Source: Clitoria ternatea
Lineage: Eukaryota; Streptophyta; Magnoliopsida; Fabales; Fabaceae
Direction of reading: 5' to 3'
DNA length: 64,000 nucleotides
Assembly: GCA_037962975.1 (NCBI GenBank)
Contig: CM075670.1
Location: 82,525,501 to 82,589,500, forward strand
Shown: positions 1-9,890 of the stretch, one piece after another
Layout: every line of letters begins with the position of its first letter
How positions within the stretch are numbered: the first letter of the stretch is position 1
Translations under genes and position numbers: made by a program
The notes under the pieces: model-generated
What the model was told of the DNA's origin: nothing
The model's database searches: none
The model's input: only the letters and a program-made list of their open reading frames with translations

Positions 1-576
1 TTAAGAACCATGGGTGTTTATGTGAATTCTAGTGAAGAATTATAAAACAGAAGTCGGATTCAATAATAACAAGCTCGGTTTTATATCAATCCGACCGGAT
101 TACCTAAAATATACAAATACATAATTTCACTCAGAAAACTCTTCTCAGTCTGATTCCACTCGGAATCATGGTTATTTCACTCAGAAAACTCTTCTCAGTC
201 TGATTCCACTCAGAATCATGGTTATTTTACTCAGAAAACTCTTCTTAGTCTGATTCCACTCAGAATCATGGTTATTTCACTCAGAAAACTCTTCTCAGTC
301 TGATTCCACTCGGAATCATGGTTATTTCACTCAGAAAACTCTTCTCAGTCTGATTCCATTCAGAATCATGGTTATTTCACTCGGAAACTCATTTTCACTC
401 AGAACCAAACTCATTTTACTCGGAAAATCTGGTTTCAACATTTTCACTCGGAATCAAACTCATTTTACTTGGAAAATCTGGTTTTCGACATTTTTCACTC
501 GGATTTTCATTCAGAAATTATTCTTTAATCCTTTTTAAATTATTTTTATAAAAATCATAAAAATTGGGATGTTACA
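1..576 (-). repeat. LTR fragment, minus orientation, Tekay-like family
   Basis: The plus strand ends in TGTTACA at 576, so read on the minus strand this is an LTR start (TGTAACATCC). The last 80 bases resemble the end of the solo LTR at 61620-61707, and both are preceded by many copies of TCACTCGGAA. The left end lies outside the window. Bases 40-120, with the word CCGACCGG, also resemble 59050-59125 in the solo LTR, which would imply an internal deletion between the two LTR parts. No coding capacity was seen. Confidence 0.7.
122..371. repeat. 50-bp tandem repeat, five copies
   Basis: Five units start at 122, 172, 222, 272 and 322, each exactly 50 bases with only a few substitutions. Each unit carries two TCACTCRGAA-type words. 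A sixth, diverged start follows at 372. Two looser units of about 60 bases with ATTTTACTYGGAAAATCTGG follow at about 405-500. Units abut directly with no spacers. Confidence 0.9.
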
Positions 577-596
577 ATTATCATTACATTCTTATT

Positions 597-690
597 TCTA
601 TTATTATTACCATTATTATTGTTATTCTTATTATTATTATTATTAACTATTATTATTGTTATTGATATTATTATTGTTTTAATTATGAGT
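597..690. repeat. ATT-rich microsatellite
   Basis: An imperfect run of ATT/TTA trinucleotides lies immediately beyond the LTR edge at 576. It is simple sequence with no gene signal. Confidence 0.7.
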
Positions 691-1800
691 AATAGAATAA
701 GAAACATATTACTTACTCTTTAAACGAAACATTATTTTAGTCAAGATATAATCAATATATTTTCTAGAATAATAATAAAAATGACTTACAACGTTTGAAA
801 AAAAATGATGGGACCCAAGAACTTGAGAATAAATATTATGAGACTGGAAACACATAAGATACCCAACGATCAAATGATAAAAATAGTGCATTTCGCATCA
901 TGAAAATATTTTTGAGGGAGTAAAACTAGAGCATACACCTGGTACGCTGGAGGACATTCACGTTCGATCTCTGAGGAGAAACTTGGGAGTACAACCGGAA
1001 CGGAAACCCAATGGCATCAGAGTCGTGCCTGGAGCCGGGTGAGACGATGCAATTCTGGTGTACTTTGACTAAATGACGGAATGTATCTATGATCGTGTAG
1101 AGCCAAGTCCCAAGATGAAATAATATATTGATGAGAACTTATGAGTTCATTCGTACCTTATGATAATGAATGGGGGACTTGGTGAGCTCCGATCGCTCTA
1201 GAATGGAAACATTGTGCCGAAGAGGCAAATTGAGCAGAATGACTGCCAAAGAATGAGAAAATAGTGATGGTGGATTGATTTATTGGGCCCACATGCATCA
1301 TGAGACTTAACCAAAGATAAATCATTATAAACCAAACATATGCATTTCATGACAGTATATTTGATTGTTATAGTTATAAATATAACAATTGCATGATTTA
1401 TGTGATATTATCTGTTGACTGGATTATGTCTGCACCGGATAACCTTCAGGGTCTTGGGTTATACTCACCCTTTCTGTTGATTAATAACAGAGGAGCTAGG
1501 AAACCAAGAACAAGAATACGAAGAACGGCAATATGCTGAACCAACTGGGAGCCCTCATTAATTGAAGATATATGTAGTAGAATATTTATTAATGAATAAA
1601 AAGACCATGGATGACTGTATAATTATTTAAGGGTGCCTGCGTGCCCCATTCTGTTAAGAGTACAATTACTTATAGTTTGTGAATGACTATGTGAATTGTC
1701 TATTATTTGCTTCCACTGATCTACCATTATTTTATATAAAAAAATATTCACTTTTTTTGAAAACTGTTAACACTCTTAGTTAAATAGGATGATCCTACAT
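691..1800 (+). other. Probable LTR-derived non-coding DNA
   Basis: No open frame with recognisable protein similarity was seen. The layout resembles the 3' half of Tekay-type LTRs elsewhere in the window: a moderately GC-rich block at about 930-1260, an AT-rich block, then a TTATACTCACCC word at 1456-1470 comparable to the GCTCACCCCTAC word on the minus strand of the solo LTR near 59285. No clear ends or target-site duplication were found. The left LTR expected for the adjoining Tat element (copy of 7336-7559) is not recognisable here. Confidence 0.35.
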
Positions 1801-1819
1801 AAAGGACTATCTTATTTCA

Positions 1820-1960
1820 GACTTTTTAGATGTATACTGAGGGATCGTTTCGTACTCAGTGCTGAAAATCGTTTCATATTTTGGACTTTTTAGATGTATA
1901 CCGAGGGATCGTTTCGTACTCGGTACCGAGAATCGTTTCATATTCAGACTTTTTATTGAG
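1820..1960. repeat. 63/64-bp tandem repeat in the 3' region of element C
   Basis: The word GACTTTTT recurs at 1820, 1884 and 1947, giving two nearly complete units and a partial third. Each unit contains GAGGGATCGTTTCGTACTC followed by a pair of inverted CTCGG/CCGAG words. It lies downstream, in the element's sense, of the last integrase-derived codons, so it is probably 3' untranslated region or U3. Confidence 0.7.
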
Positions 1961-2174
1961 AGTGAAACCTTAAGATCTGAGAAAAGTTCTTTAGTGCCTA
2001 AATGGTGCTTGTTCATAATACTCAACCGAAGTAGAATTTCAAATGGGTTGCATTCCATGTCCTTGGTATTTCCTTTCCTGATAATTCTTCAATACGGTAA
2101 GCACTTTTTCCGAGTACTTCTTTGATTCGGTATGGTCCCTCCCAAGAGTGTGCTAGCTTGCCTTCTTCTTGCGC

Positions 2175-2408
2175 TCATCTATTGTTTTCTGCGGCGCGTA
2201 GGACGACGTCCCCCCTTTTGAAGGGTCTGGGTCGGAGGAACGAATTCCATCTTTGAGCAGATTTTTGCTTAGCTGCTTGGATCTTGATGTAAGCTATGTC
2301 TCTTTCTTCCATGCCAAGGTCTAAATCTTCTCGTCTCTTGTCGTCATTTGAAACTTCACCATAGGCTAGTCGTCGGAGTGTGGGTTCTCCTAATTCCACG
2401 GGTATCAT
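2175..2408 (-). pseudogene. Element C: integrase C-terminal part
   Basis: The frame has the residue pattern of the integrase tail of Tat-type polyproteins: it begins MIPVELGEPT and has R(P)FKRGDVVLR near the end, a stretch normally just after the catalytic core. It lies downstream of the integrase core at 2478-2807 in the same orientation, separated by a frame break. It ends at a stop at 2175 and is shorter than an intact tail. Confidence 0.75.
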
Positions 2409-2477
2409 GACATCAGCTCCATAGGTGAGTCGGAAAGGTGTCTCATGAGTTGAAGAATGCGGGGTTGTATGGTATGC

Positions 2478-3491
2478 CTAAAGAATTCCATTTAATTCTT
2501 CTGCCCAACGTCCTTTTGCCTGTCCGAGCCGTTTCTTGAGTTGTTGAAGTATAACCTTATTTGTTGCTTCTGCTTGACCATTTGTTTGGGGATGTTCTAC
2601 TGAAGAGAACTTCCTTTTGATGCCAAGATTTTCACAGAATTCAATAAAATGTTTATCTGTGAATTGCCGACCATTATCTGATATGATAGTGTAGGGAAGT
2701 CCGTGCCGACAGATAATGTTTCTCCATGTAAAGGATTGTACTTTAGCTGCTGTGATGGTGGCTAGAGCTTCGGCTTCAATCCATTTAGTGAAGAAATCTA
2801 TGGCCACAAGGAGGAACTTTATTTGTCCTTTTCCCAGGGGAAAAGGGCCTAGAATGTCTATTCCCCATGTGTTAAACGGCCATTGGGAAAGGATTCCGTG
2901 TAGTGGTTCCAGGTGGCTGTGGTTCTGGTGGGTATTTCGTTGACACGGATCGCACTTCTTGACCAGGTCGTAACAGTCGGAGCGCAGGGTGGGCCAGAAG
3001 TATCCTGCTCAAAGGACGCGGGATGCCAAAGGTCGGACTCCTCCATGGAGCCCACAAATCCCTGAGTGTAACTCCCGCATGACATAGTCGGCCTGTTCTT
3101 TATCCAGACATTTGAGAAAAGGTATTGCGAAACCCCTTTTATATAGTTGTCCATCTATCATGGTGTAATGGGCTGCTTGGACCCGTAATTTCTTAGCTTC
3201 TTGTTGTTCATTTGGTAGGGTTCCCTGTGTTAGAAATTCAATAATAAGGGTCATCCAAGATGCTTTAATTTGAACTTTATTTACCTGGTGGGTTTGCTGG
3301 TTCTCTTGGATTGTTGGTTCTTCTAGTACCACCTGGACTATTGTTTTTAGATTCCTTGCTTTAACCGTACTAGCGAGCTTAGCGAGAATGTCTGCACGTT
3401 CATTTACTGCTCGGGGAACATGGACTATTTGGAAATGTTTGAGTTTCGCTACCAAGTCGTTTACTCGGGCAAGATATTTTCCCAGTGTCAC
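2478..3491 (-). pseudogene. Element C: integrase (zinc-binding region and catalytic core)
   Basis: Two fragments in different frames cover this domain. The N-terminal one (3009-3491) contains the linker and the HSGICGLHGG zinc-finger start. The C-terminal one (2478-2807) contains the rve core with MAIDFFTKWIEA (first Asp), ISDNGRQF (second Asp) and HPQTNGQAEATN (Glu region), so the DDE residues are present where visible. The zinc-finger cysteines and the first part of the core fall in the frame-shifted gap at 2808-3008. The domain would insert the cDNA, but this copy is broken. Confidence 0.85.
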
Positions 3492-3533
3492 GTCTTTGGT
3501 TTGGTAGGTCCCTTCGATTTGCCTGGCAACGAG

Positions 3534-3980
3534 TTAGGAGTCGGTTTTTGCTTGGATGCACCGAGCCCCCAAATCAATGGTTGTCTTCAACCCAGAAATG
3601 AGAGCTTCATATTCTACTTGGTTGTTGCTGGCTTTAAATCGGAATCGTAAGGATTCTTCAACTGTTAATCCGGTTGGTGACTCTATCACGACTCCTGCAC
3701 CACTGCCCTTTGTGTCAGAGGAACCATCAACTGACAGGGTCCATAATCCGTGTTCAAAATCGTATTCTTCTTTATCTTCTCCCAGTTCGACTATAAAATC
3801 TGCAAGTATTTGAGCTTTCATGGGTCCCCTGGGTTCATACCGAATATCGTATTCAGACAACTCTACTGACCATGCCACCATTCGTCCTGCTAGCTCCGGT
3901 TTTTGAAGAATTTTTCCAAGTGGTTGGTCAGTTCGGACCATTATTTGGTGACTATGGAAATAGATGCGCAAACGCCTCAC
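3534..3980 (-). pseudogene. Element C: additional archaeal-type RNase H domain
   Basis: The frame holds LSVDGSSDTKGSGAGVVIES and the NQVEYEALISGL segment, which are the catalytic Asp and Glu regions of the archaeal-type RNase H that Tat and Ogre-like elements carry between their own RNase H and integrase. The upstream part (EPRGPMKAQILADFIVEL) is the usual connection from the first RNase H. The frame is cut at both ends by stops. This domain is the strongest lineage marker for element C. Confidence 0.85.
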
Positions 3981-4013
3981 GGCTATTACTAAGCTGTAGG
4001 CGAATTTTTCTAC

Positions 4014-4274
4014 TCATTGATACCGTACTTCCACCCCTTGCAGCGTTTTGCTGGTGAAGTAAATGGGCTTTTGAACCGAGCCTTCTTCTTGGATTAGGAC
4101 TGAACTGATAGCTTCAGCTCCAACGGAAAGATAGAGGATCAATTCTGACCCTCTTTCTGGCCGTGTCAGGATTGGTGGGGAAGCCAGATAAGCCTTAAGG
4201 TTTCGAAAGGCTTTTTCACAGTCGGTAGTCCATTCGAACGAGTTCGTTTTCTTTAACGTTTTATAAAATGGCAT
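4014..4274 (-). pseudogene. Element C: RNase H (retroviral type) start
   Basis: The frame covers the connection and first RNase H motif of a Ty3/gypsy polyprotein: a KTNSFEWTTDCEKAF segment, then LTRPERGSELILYLSVGAEAISSVLIQEE, where the usual catalytic Asp position reads as Ser-Val-Gly. It continues into FTSKTLQGVEVRYQ and then breaks. It lies between the reverse transcriptase at 4468-5166 and the second RNase H at 3534-3980. Confidence 0.75.
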
Positions 4275-4467
4275 GGATTTTTAGAAAGGAATCAGGAGAG
4301 GGCTGTAATTCTCCCAGTGAGGCGTTGGACTTCTTTGACATTCCGAGGACTTCGCATCTGCAGAACAGCCCTGCATTGATCTGGGTTGGCTTCAATGCCC
4401 CGGTATGTAAGCATATAGCCTAGGAATTTCCCCCTTGAACTCCGAAAGAACATGTCTCAGGATTAAG

Positions 4468-5166
4468 TCACATGTTGTGCCTTCGTAGTTCGGTGAAGGT
4501 TTCATTCAAGTCTTGTATGTGGGAATTGACTTGTTTAGACTTTACTACCATGTCATCTACATAGACCTCCATATTTTTGCCAATTTGTTTGGCAAATATT
4601 TTGTCAACCAGCCTCTGATAGGTAGCTCCTGTATTTTTCAACCCGAAGGGCATCATTCGATAGCAATAGGTTGTTCCTCCGGTGTTAAATGCGGTTTTCT
4701 CTTCGTCCTCTGGGTGCATTCAGATTTGATTGTAACCCGAGTAACCGTCCATGAAGCTCAACATCCTGTAACCTGAGGTACCATCCACCAGACGATCAAT
4801 GCTAGGTAAGGGGTAAGGGTCTTCAGGGCATACCTTGTTTAGATCGGTGAAGTCAACGCACATCCTCCATTTGCCGCTTGTCTTTTTAACCATTACCACA
4901 TTCGATAACCAGGTAGGATATTTGACTTCTCAGATAAAGCTAGCTGATAATAGTTTTTCCGTTTCTTCTTTGACCGCTTGCCTTCGATCAGAGCCCATTT
5001 TTCTTGGTTTCTGGGATATTGGTTTGGCTCCTGGCTCCAAATTTAGCAAATGGAAAATAATGTCAGGATCAATACCTGGCATGTCGGCTGGACTCCAGGC
5101 GAACAAGTTGGAATTTTCTCGTAAAAGATTAACGAGTGATTCCTCCAGGGCTGGTTCAAGAATCAC
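4468..5166 (-). pseudogene. Element C: reverse transcriptase
   Basis: Two frames separated by shifts make up the domain. The upstream one (4930-5166) has the AWSPADMPGIDPDIIFHLL entry and the QKPRKMGSDRRQAV block. The downstream one (4468-4719) has YCYRMMPFGLKNTGATYQR and the catalytic box YVDDMV. Plus-strand text at 4800-4930 still shows remnants of the middle motifs on the minus strand. It is not functional because of the frameshifts. Confidence 0.85.
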
Positions 5167-5334
5167 ACTGATTCATGTGAATTGGCTTGGAGATTTTCCA
5201 ACTTGTATGAGCTTGAGGGATTCAACTGGTTAGGGCCTCTCATATTCCCATTCGTCGCGAGGATCAAAGTTAGTTTCTACGTCATCCTCAATTATGAAGG
5301 CGGATTTGGGTTTGAGACTTTCATGGTAGTATTC

Positions 5335-5817
5335 TTATGCAACTTCTGGATCGGCTCTAACCACCCCTACTCTTCCATCTCCAAGCGGGAATTTCATAGT
5401 GAGGTGCATTGTGGAGACGACAGCTCCCAAGGTGTTTAGTGAGGGTCGTCCGAGTAGCGCGTTGTAGGAACTGGGGAAGTCTACCACCAAGAATTTGACT
5501 TTTATAGCACGACTATTCTCTCCACCCCCGAAGGTGGTTATAAGGTCGATGCATCCCATGACCTGCACAGAATCACCAGAAAAACTAATGAGTGTACCAT
5601 CATACCTTTCTAGATTCTGAGCGGATAAACCCATTTGCTTGTATGCTTTCCAGTGTAAAATGTCCACCGAGCTTCCTTGGTCTATGAGCACTCGTTCAAC
5701 AATACAGTCGGCCACCCCCATAGAGACCACCATGGGCTCATCACGATTCGGGCCATTTTTTGGGAAATCTGACTTGTCAAAGATGATGACTTCTGAATCT
5801 GAGTGTTCTTGTAACAA
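5335..5817 (-). pseudogene. Element C: aspartic protease
   Basis: The frame of 160 residues contains VERVLIDQGSSVDILHWKAY, a retropepsin active site in the form seen in Tat elements (usually DGGSS; here D-Q-G-S-S), followed by FLVVDFPSSYNALLGRPSLN, the flap and C-terminal ALLGRP signature. It lies between the gag part at 6066-7250 and the reverse transcriptase. A Gly-to-Gln change sits in the active-site loop. Confidence 0.85.
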
Positions 5818-6065
5818 GTTTACCTGGCCCGATCGGTTAAGTTGGCGAGAACCTGGGAATCCTCTAGCAATAATGTGTATAACTCATCGGGGAGTGTTTT
5901 CCCCGTCTCTCGGTCTCGGGGACCTGGAGCGAGATCGAGATCGAGGATTTCTTGACCATCTCCGAGTATGTAGTTCTACTTGGTCGGGGTGTTCTCTTTC
6001 CATCATTCGGGATTTACCTATGGACAAGTGATCCTTTTCCCGATCGACAACCTTCCCAAGTGCCC

Positions 6066-7250
6066 TTATTGTATGAGATGTTCTATTTGATTCCGGAGGG
6101 ATCGATAATCTTCAGTGGCGTGGCCATGGGCCCTATGGAATTCATAGAACCTAGTGGTGTTTGATCCCTTGGGTCCTTCCCCTGGAGGTGGAAGTGTTAA
6201 GAGTCCCGTGTTATAAAATTCATGCAGGATAAGGTCTTGGCGATCATTCAACGGGGTGAAACTTATGTAAATGGGAGTTGTGTAGGTGCCGATCCGTTTG
6301 TCTCAATCGGGCTTGAATGACTTTTTCTTCATTTCTGTATGGCAAAAGTTTCGGTCAGGAAAACGCTCTCGATCGGTATCCTGGCGAGTGTTATGGTCGG
6401 GAAAATGCCCTCGATCAGGGTTTTCATTCCTATCAGCTTCTCGTTCATCGGCGGCGATGTAGCGTGAGGCCCTCGCCCTAAAATCATCCATGTGTAGTGG
6501 TGGTTTTTTGGTCAAGGAATCAGCAAACTTACCCGGGTGTAATCCAGTTTGGATGACATGTAGGGCAACTTCCGGGCTAAGATCTCGAATTTGGAGGGCT
6601 TGCTCGAAGAAGCGGGCCATGTATTGCTTCAAAGTCTCTTTTGGAAGTTATCGTAAATTGACTAGGCTATGTGACGTCTGTTGTACAGACCTGCTGGTGG
6701 AGAATTGATTGAGGAACTTTTTACTTAAATCGGAAAAGCTAGTGATGCTTTTCGGCGGTAAGTGGGAAAACCACCCAAGTGCCGATTTGGAAAGGGTGGT
6801 GGGGAATGTTCGGCAAAAAAGGGAATCAGAGGCTCCAGTTACCAGCATGGTGTTGACATAGATGGTTAAGTGGTCCTCAGGATCGCCCCTTCCATCATAT
6901 TTTTCCATCAACGAGGGCTTGTAATTGTCAGATGTGGGGGCTTCCATTATTGAATCGATCCATGGGTGTGCCGTAAAAGGCAGCTCAACATTAAGTTTCG
7001 TGGTCTCTGTCTGGAGAGAGGGATGCTCCACAGTTCTATGGTGGGTGGATCGATCACCGTTATAGCTGGAGGCTTCCCTTTCTTTCTCCTTCTGCCCTCG
7101 GAGTGCGGCGTTTTCTTGCTGCAAGTTAGCCACCGTTCTTTGCAGTGTCTCCACCATGTTAGTGAGACGTAACATCTGGTCTTCCTCTTCAAGAGGAATC
7201 CCTTGTTGCCTACTATCTTCTTCCCTTCGTATGTTTCTAGTGTTTACCAT
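6066..7250 (-). pseudogene. Element C: gag
   Basis: The start is MVNTRNIRREED at 7250. Next come a coiled-coil-like leucine/glutamine-rich stretch (LTNMVETLQRTVANLQQENA) and the capsid-like retrotransposon gag domain (KYDGRGDPEDHLTIYVNTM ... LGWFSHLPPKSI). The frame shifts at about 6640 and continues in fragments 6303-6632 (LSPEVALHVIQTGLHPGKFADSL) and 6066-6251 (FYEFHRAHGHATEDYRSL, the usual zinc-finger-like gag end). It would be the structural protein of the particle; here it is broken. Confidence 0.85.
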
Positions 7251-7314
7251 TGTCTTCTTTCCTGCAATCTGGGTTTTGACGTTAAGATGGTAGTTGTAGG
7301 ATCCGTTTTACCGA

Positions 7315-7332
7315 GCCCCACGATGGGCACCA
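7315..7332 (-). promoter_or_regulatory. Element C: primer-binding-like site
   Basis: Read on the minus strand, TGGTGCCCATCGTGGGGC begins three bases after the LTR end. This is the common primer-binding word of plant Tat-like elements. I do not assign a specific tRNA. Confidence 0.7.
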
Positions 7333-7335
7333 AAA

Positions 7336-7559
7336 TGTTCACACAGAAAATAACTGGAACTAGAAATGTTCAAGGTCTGTTATTCAATGTATGTCACTTG
7401 CTTATAACGTTAGGCCATGGCCTTATTTATACAACATGATAATGAGTGGGCTTCACATACGATGCCACTAACTTAACAAATATTTATGGTGGGGTCCTTT
7501 TCCCTGATTACGGAAGATGAGGCCCACGTTGGGGGCTGCCCTTGTTTCCTGGGGGAACA
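7336..7559 (-). repeat. Element C: 5' LTR, 224 bp
   Basis: It is bounded by TGTTCACAC and GGGGGAACA, giving 5-bp terminal inverted ends TGTTC/GAACA. It is directly adjacent to the primer-binding-like site on the left and to PPR coding sequence on the right. The flanking five bases on the right are aaaag. The matching duplication on the left cannot be shown because that end is lost. Confidence 0.75.
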
Positions 7560-7868
7560 AAAAGCATGGGGTTTGAACCTAATTCCTTCATTTGGGGTGC
7601 CTTATTAAATGAGTGTAAGCTTCACAAGAACTTGGAAATAGCTCATAATGCAGTTCAAAATTTGATGATTTTAGAGCCAAGTAACAGTGGCTTTTACGGT
7701 CTCCTACTTATGATGTATGGCGAGGAAAATAGGTGGAGTGAGGTCGCAAAGATTCGAACATCCATGAAGGATTTGGGTGTGGAGAAGAGATGTCCTGGGC
7801 ATCCTTGGATTGAAATCAAGAGATTTAACTTGTTTGCAGCTACCGATATATATCACCCTTTTTTATAG
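7560..7868 (+). pseudogene. PPR protein C-terminal fragment (E domain)
   Basis: About 100 residues match the last PPR-like repeat and the E/E+ region of PLS-class pentatricopeptide-repeat proteins: PNSFIWGALLNECKLHKNLE, then an LEPSNSGFYGLLLMMYGEENRWSEVAKIR-type unit, then MKDLGVEKRCPGHPWIEIK. Intact members act in organelle RNA editing. The frame enters directly from the LTR of element C and stops at 7868 after DIYHPFL, earlier than usual for an E+ end, with no DYW domain. No upstream PPR repeats are visible on the other side of the element. Confidence 0.8.
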
Positions 7869-9498
7869 TCATGTTCACTTTTTGCTAGCTGAATTAAATA
7901 ATTAGATGAAGCTATGTCCCTAAACTAGAGTCTTCTTTATAGTGACTCAAAACACTTCAATTATGAAAATCCTTGTTAGTTGAAGAAGAAAGCTCAAAAT
8001 TATAATGCAACTTGTGCATAGCTAAGGAAAACAGTTGAACAAAAACATGGTTTCTATCACTAAGACACATACAGTTTTTTGACTCATAAAGCAACAAATC
8101 ATATTACATAGTAAGTTTGTCAAGTGTCTTTTTTTATATTTCTTATGAAAATTTACATTTATTTTTTTAAAATTTATTAGATTTAATAGTTAAATATGAT
8201 AAAAATAATTCGTTGTATATACCTATAAAATAAAAGATACATTCTTAGAATGAACAATAACTAATGTTATAAAATAACAATTTATTGAACACATGTAATA
8301 TTTTATTTAATATATATATATAATACTTTAATTAAAATTAATAAGATTAATTTTTATACACACAAATATTACAATTAAAAACTTAAATTAACAAACCATT
8401 TGATAATAAAAGATTATGCAGTTTAGATAAAAGGAGTTAAATTCTAGGGTAAAATAGAAAAGTTAAACATTATTTACAACCTCTTAAGTTAAACATTATT
8501 TACAACCTCTTTAAAAACAGCATCAAAACAATGATAGTTCCTTTGATAAATAAAATAAAATAAGATTAAAAAATTAGAATTAAAAAATAAAAAGAAAAAT
8601 ATAATTAAAAACAATAAAAATAGAATCAGACTAAATTAACAACATATATTATAATTGTAATATTATAATAAATTAAAGATATAAAACATTTAAACTGATT
8701 AGAAAGGGTTGCGCGAACGCAAACCCCACTATCACAAATTATGATGTAGGCTCTCTTATTTTAAGAGACCTTAAACTGACACCCTTCCCAAGTGCGATGG
8801 AAGTCATCAATCTAGGCCATGGACCATCATGATCATCCATTGACCCCATCCAGGTAAGTACCTTTACAATGCTACTTGGGTTTGTTTTATGCACTTACTT
8901 CTCCAACCATAGTTTAACCGTTTACGATGTGGGACTAATAAAGGCACACTCATTATTAGCTACTTCCATATCAAAACTTGAACTACTGCACATATATTCA
9001 CATGATTTGATTATTTAAGTTACAATGTAATGCAACAAATATAGCATCACATGCTAACAGTAGCCATTTTCCCTCATTTCAATTTGCATTAATCGAAGAT
9101 TCTAGGTATTTAATTTAAATTTTATTAAATACAGAATTTAATGCCAAAATCATGTGGAAAAAAAATCTCATTGCTTTATAAATATGTTAAGATTGGCTTA
9201 AATGCTTAGCAGTGAGAGATACAAGTAGTTTGAATGATCTTAAATTCTAATAAAGGTTTATATTCATTATCCTTTTAATCTTTAGTGATACATCTAACAG
9301 TAAAATGTTTGTGTTGTAATTTGAATTTGGTCTGTTACTGATTGAGCCAACCTAATTACTTTCAGCTCTATTCTAGTTAGTGATGGTTTGATGTCTCATG
9401 ATGCCAAATTGGTCCAGATTAAATTAATATAATATCCATAAAAACCTTTCCCTCTTGTTGCAATCAACAAACTGAGTGGTTTGACATATTTTGTAGTG
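7869..9498. other. AT-rich non-coding DNA
   Basis: I see no gene. A 25-bp direct duplication (AAGTTAAACATTATTTACAA and following) occurs at about 8460-8512. A less AT-rich island at 8700-8965 holds TTACGATGTGGGACTAATAA, a word common in plant interspersed repeats, but no element ends could be found. The rest is poly-A/T-rich. Confidence 0.5.
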
Positions 9499-9890
9499 AG
9501 TATAGATACTTATGGTCAGGTTACATCGACTTTAGTTGCTGGTAGTAATCTTGAGCAGACTATTCAGCAAATTATGGATATGGGTGGTGGAAGCTAGGAC
9601 AGAGATACAGTTAGCTGTGCTCTTCAAGCAGCTTATAATAACCCAGAGGGTGTTGTAAGATTACTTGTATTCTTTGCCTAAAGTACTTGTTGTAGATTCT
9701 AACCTCTAAAATTGACTGTTGTATCTTTTTGATTTAGCAAATTTTTAATTATATTTTTATTTATTAATTTATTTGTAACGAATTTCTATAGTAGGAGTTG
9801 TTGTACTAGTTGCTCCTTACTCACATAGTCAGGCAACTGAAACAACTAGGGTTGCTGTTGGAGTTGCTCCTGGGGTCCCTAACTCATCTC
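9499..9890 (+). pseudogene. RAD23: RAD23 relic (first UBA domain and following linker)
   Basis: One plus-strand frame (9508-9680) reads DTYGQVTSTLVAGSNLEQTI, then QQIMDMGGGS, a stop, DRDTVSCALQAAYNNPEGVV. This is the UBA1 domain of plant RAD23 ubiquitin receptors, where the stop replaces the conserved Trp of the GGSWDRDT motif (TGG to TAG). After an intron-like gap, 9790-9890 resembles the Pro/Ala/Thr-rich linker that follows. The ubiquitin-like N terminus, XPC-binding domain and second UBA were not found. A retained intron-like gap suggests a genomic fragment, not a processed copy, but this is inference. Confidence 0.7.

Larger units (their letters stand above)
1801..7559 (-). mobile_element. 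Element C: decayed Ty3/gypsy retrotransposon, Tat lineage
   Basis: On the minus strand the domain order is gag, protease, reverse transcriptase, RNase H, a second archaeal-type RNase H, then integrase. The extra RNase H before integrase is characteristic of the Tat branch of plant Ty3/gypsy elements. The right side is well defined: an LTR of 224 bp (7336-7559) with TGTTC...GAACA ends, followed by a primer-binding-like site. The left LTR is not recognisable, so the left boundary given is approximate and the element looks truncated. Frames are broken in many places, so it is a dead copy. It inserted next to, or within, a PPR gene whose 3' part begins at 7560. Confidence 0.85.

Noticed and set aside
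122..371. CRISPR-like regular repeats
   Set aside because: Units are directly adjacent without spacers and the setting is a plant LTR.
8700..8965. Possible small non-autonomous element around TTACGATGTGGGACT
   Set aside because: No terminal repeats or target duplication could be paired; kept as plain non-coding DNA.
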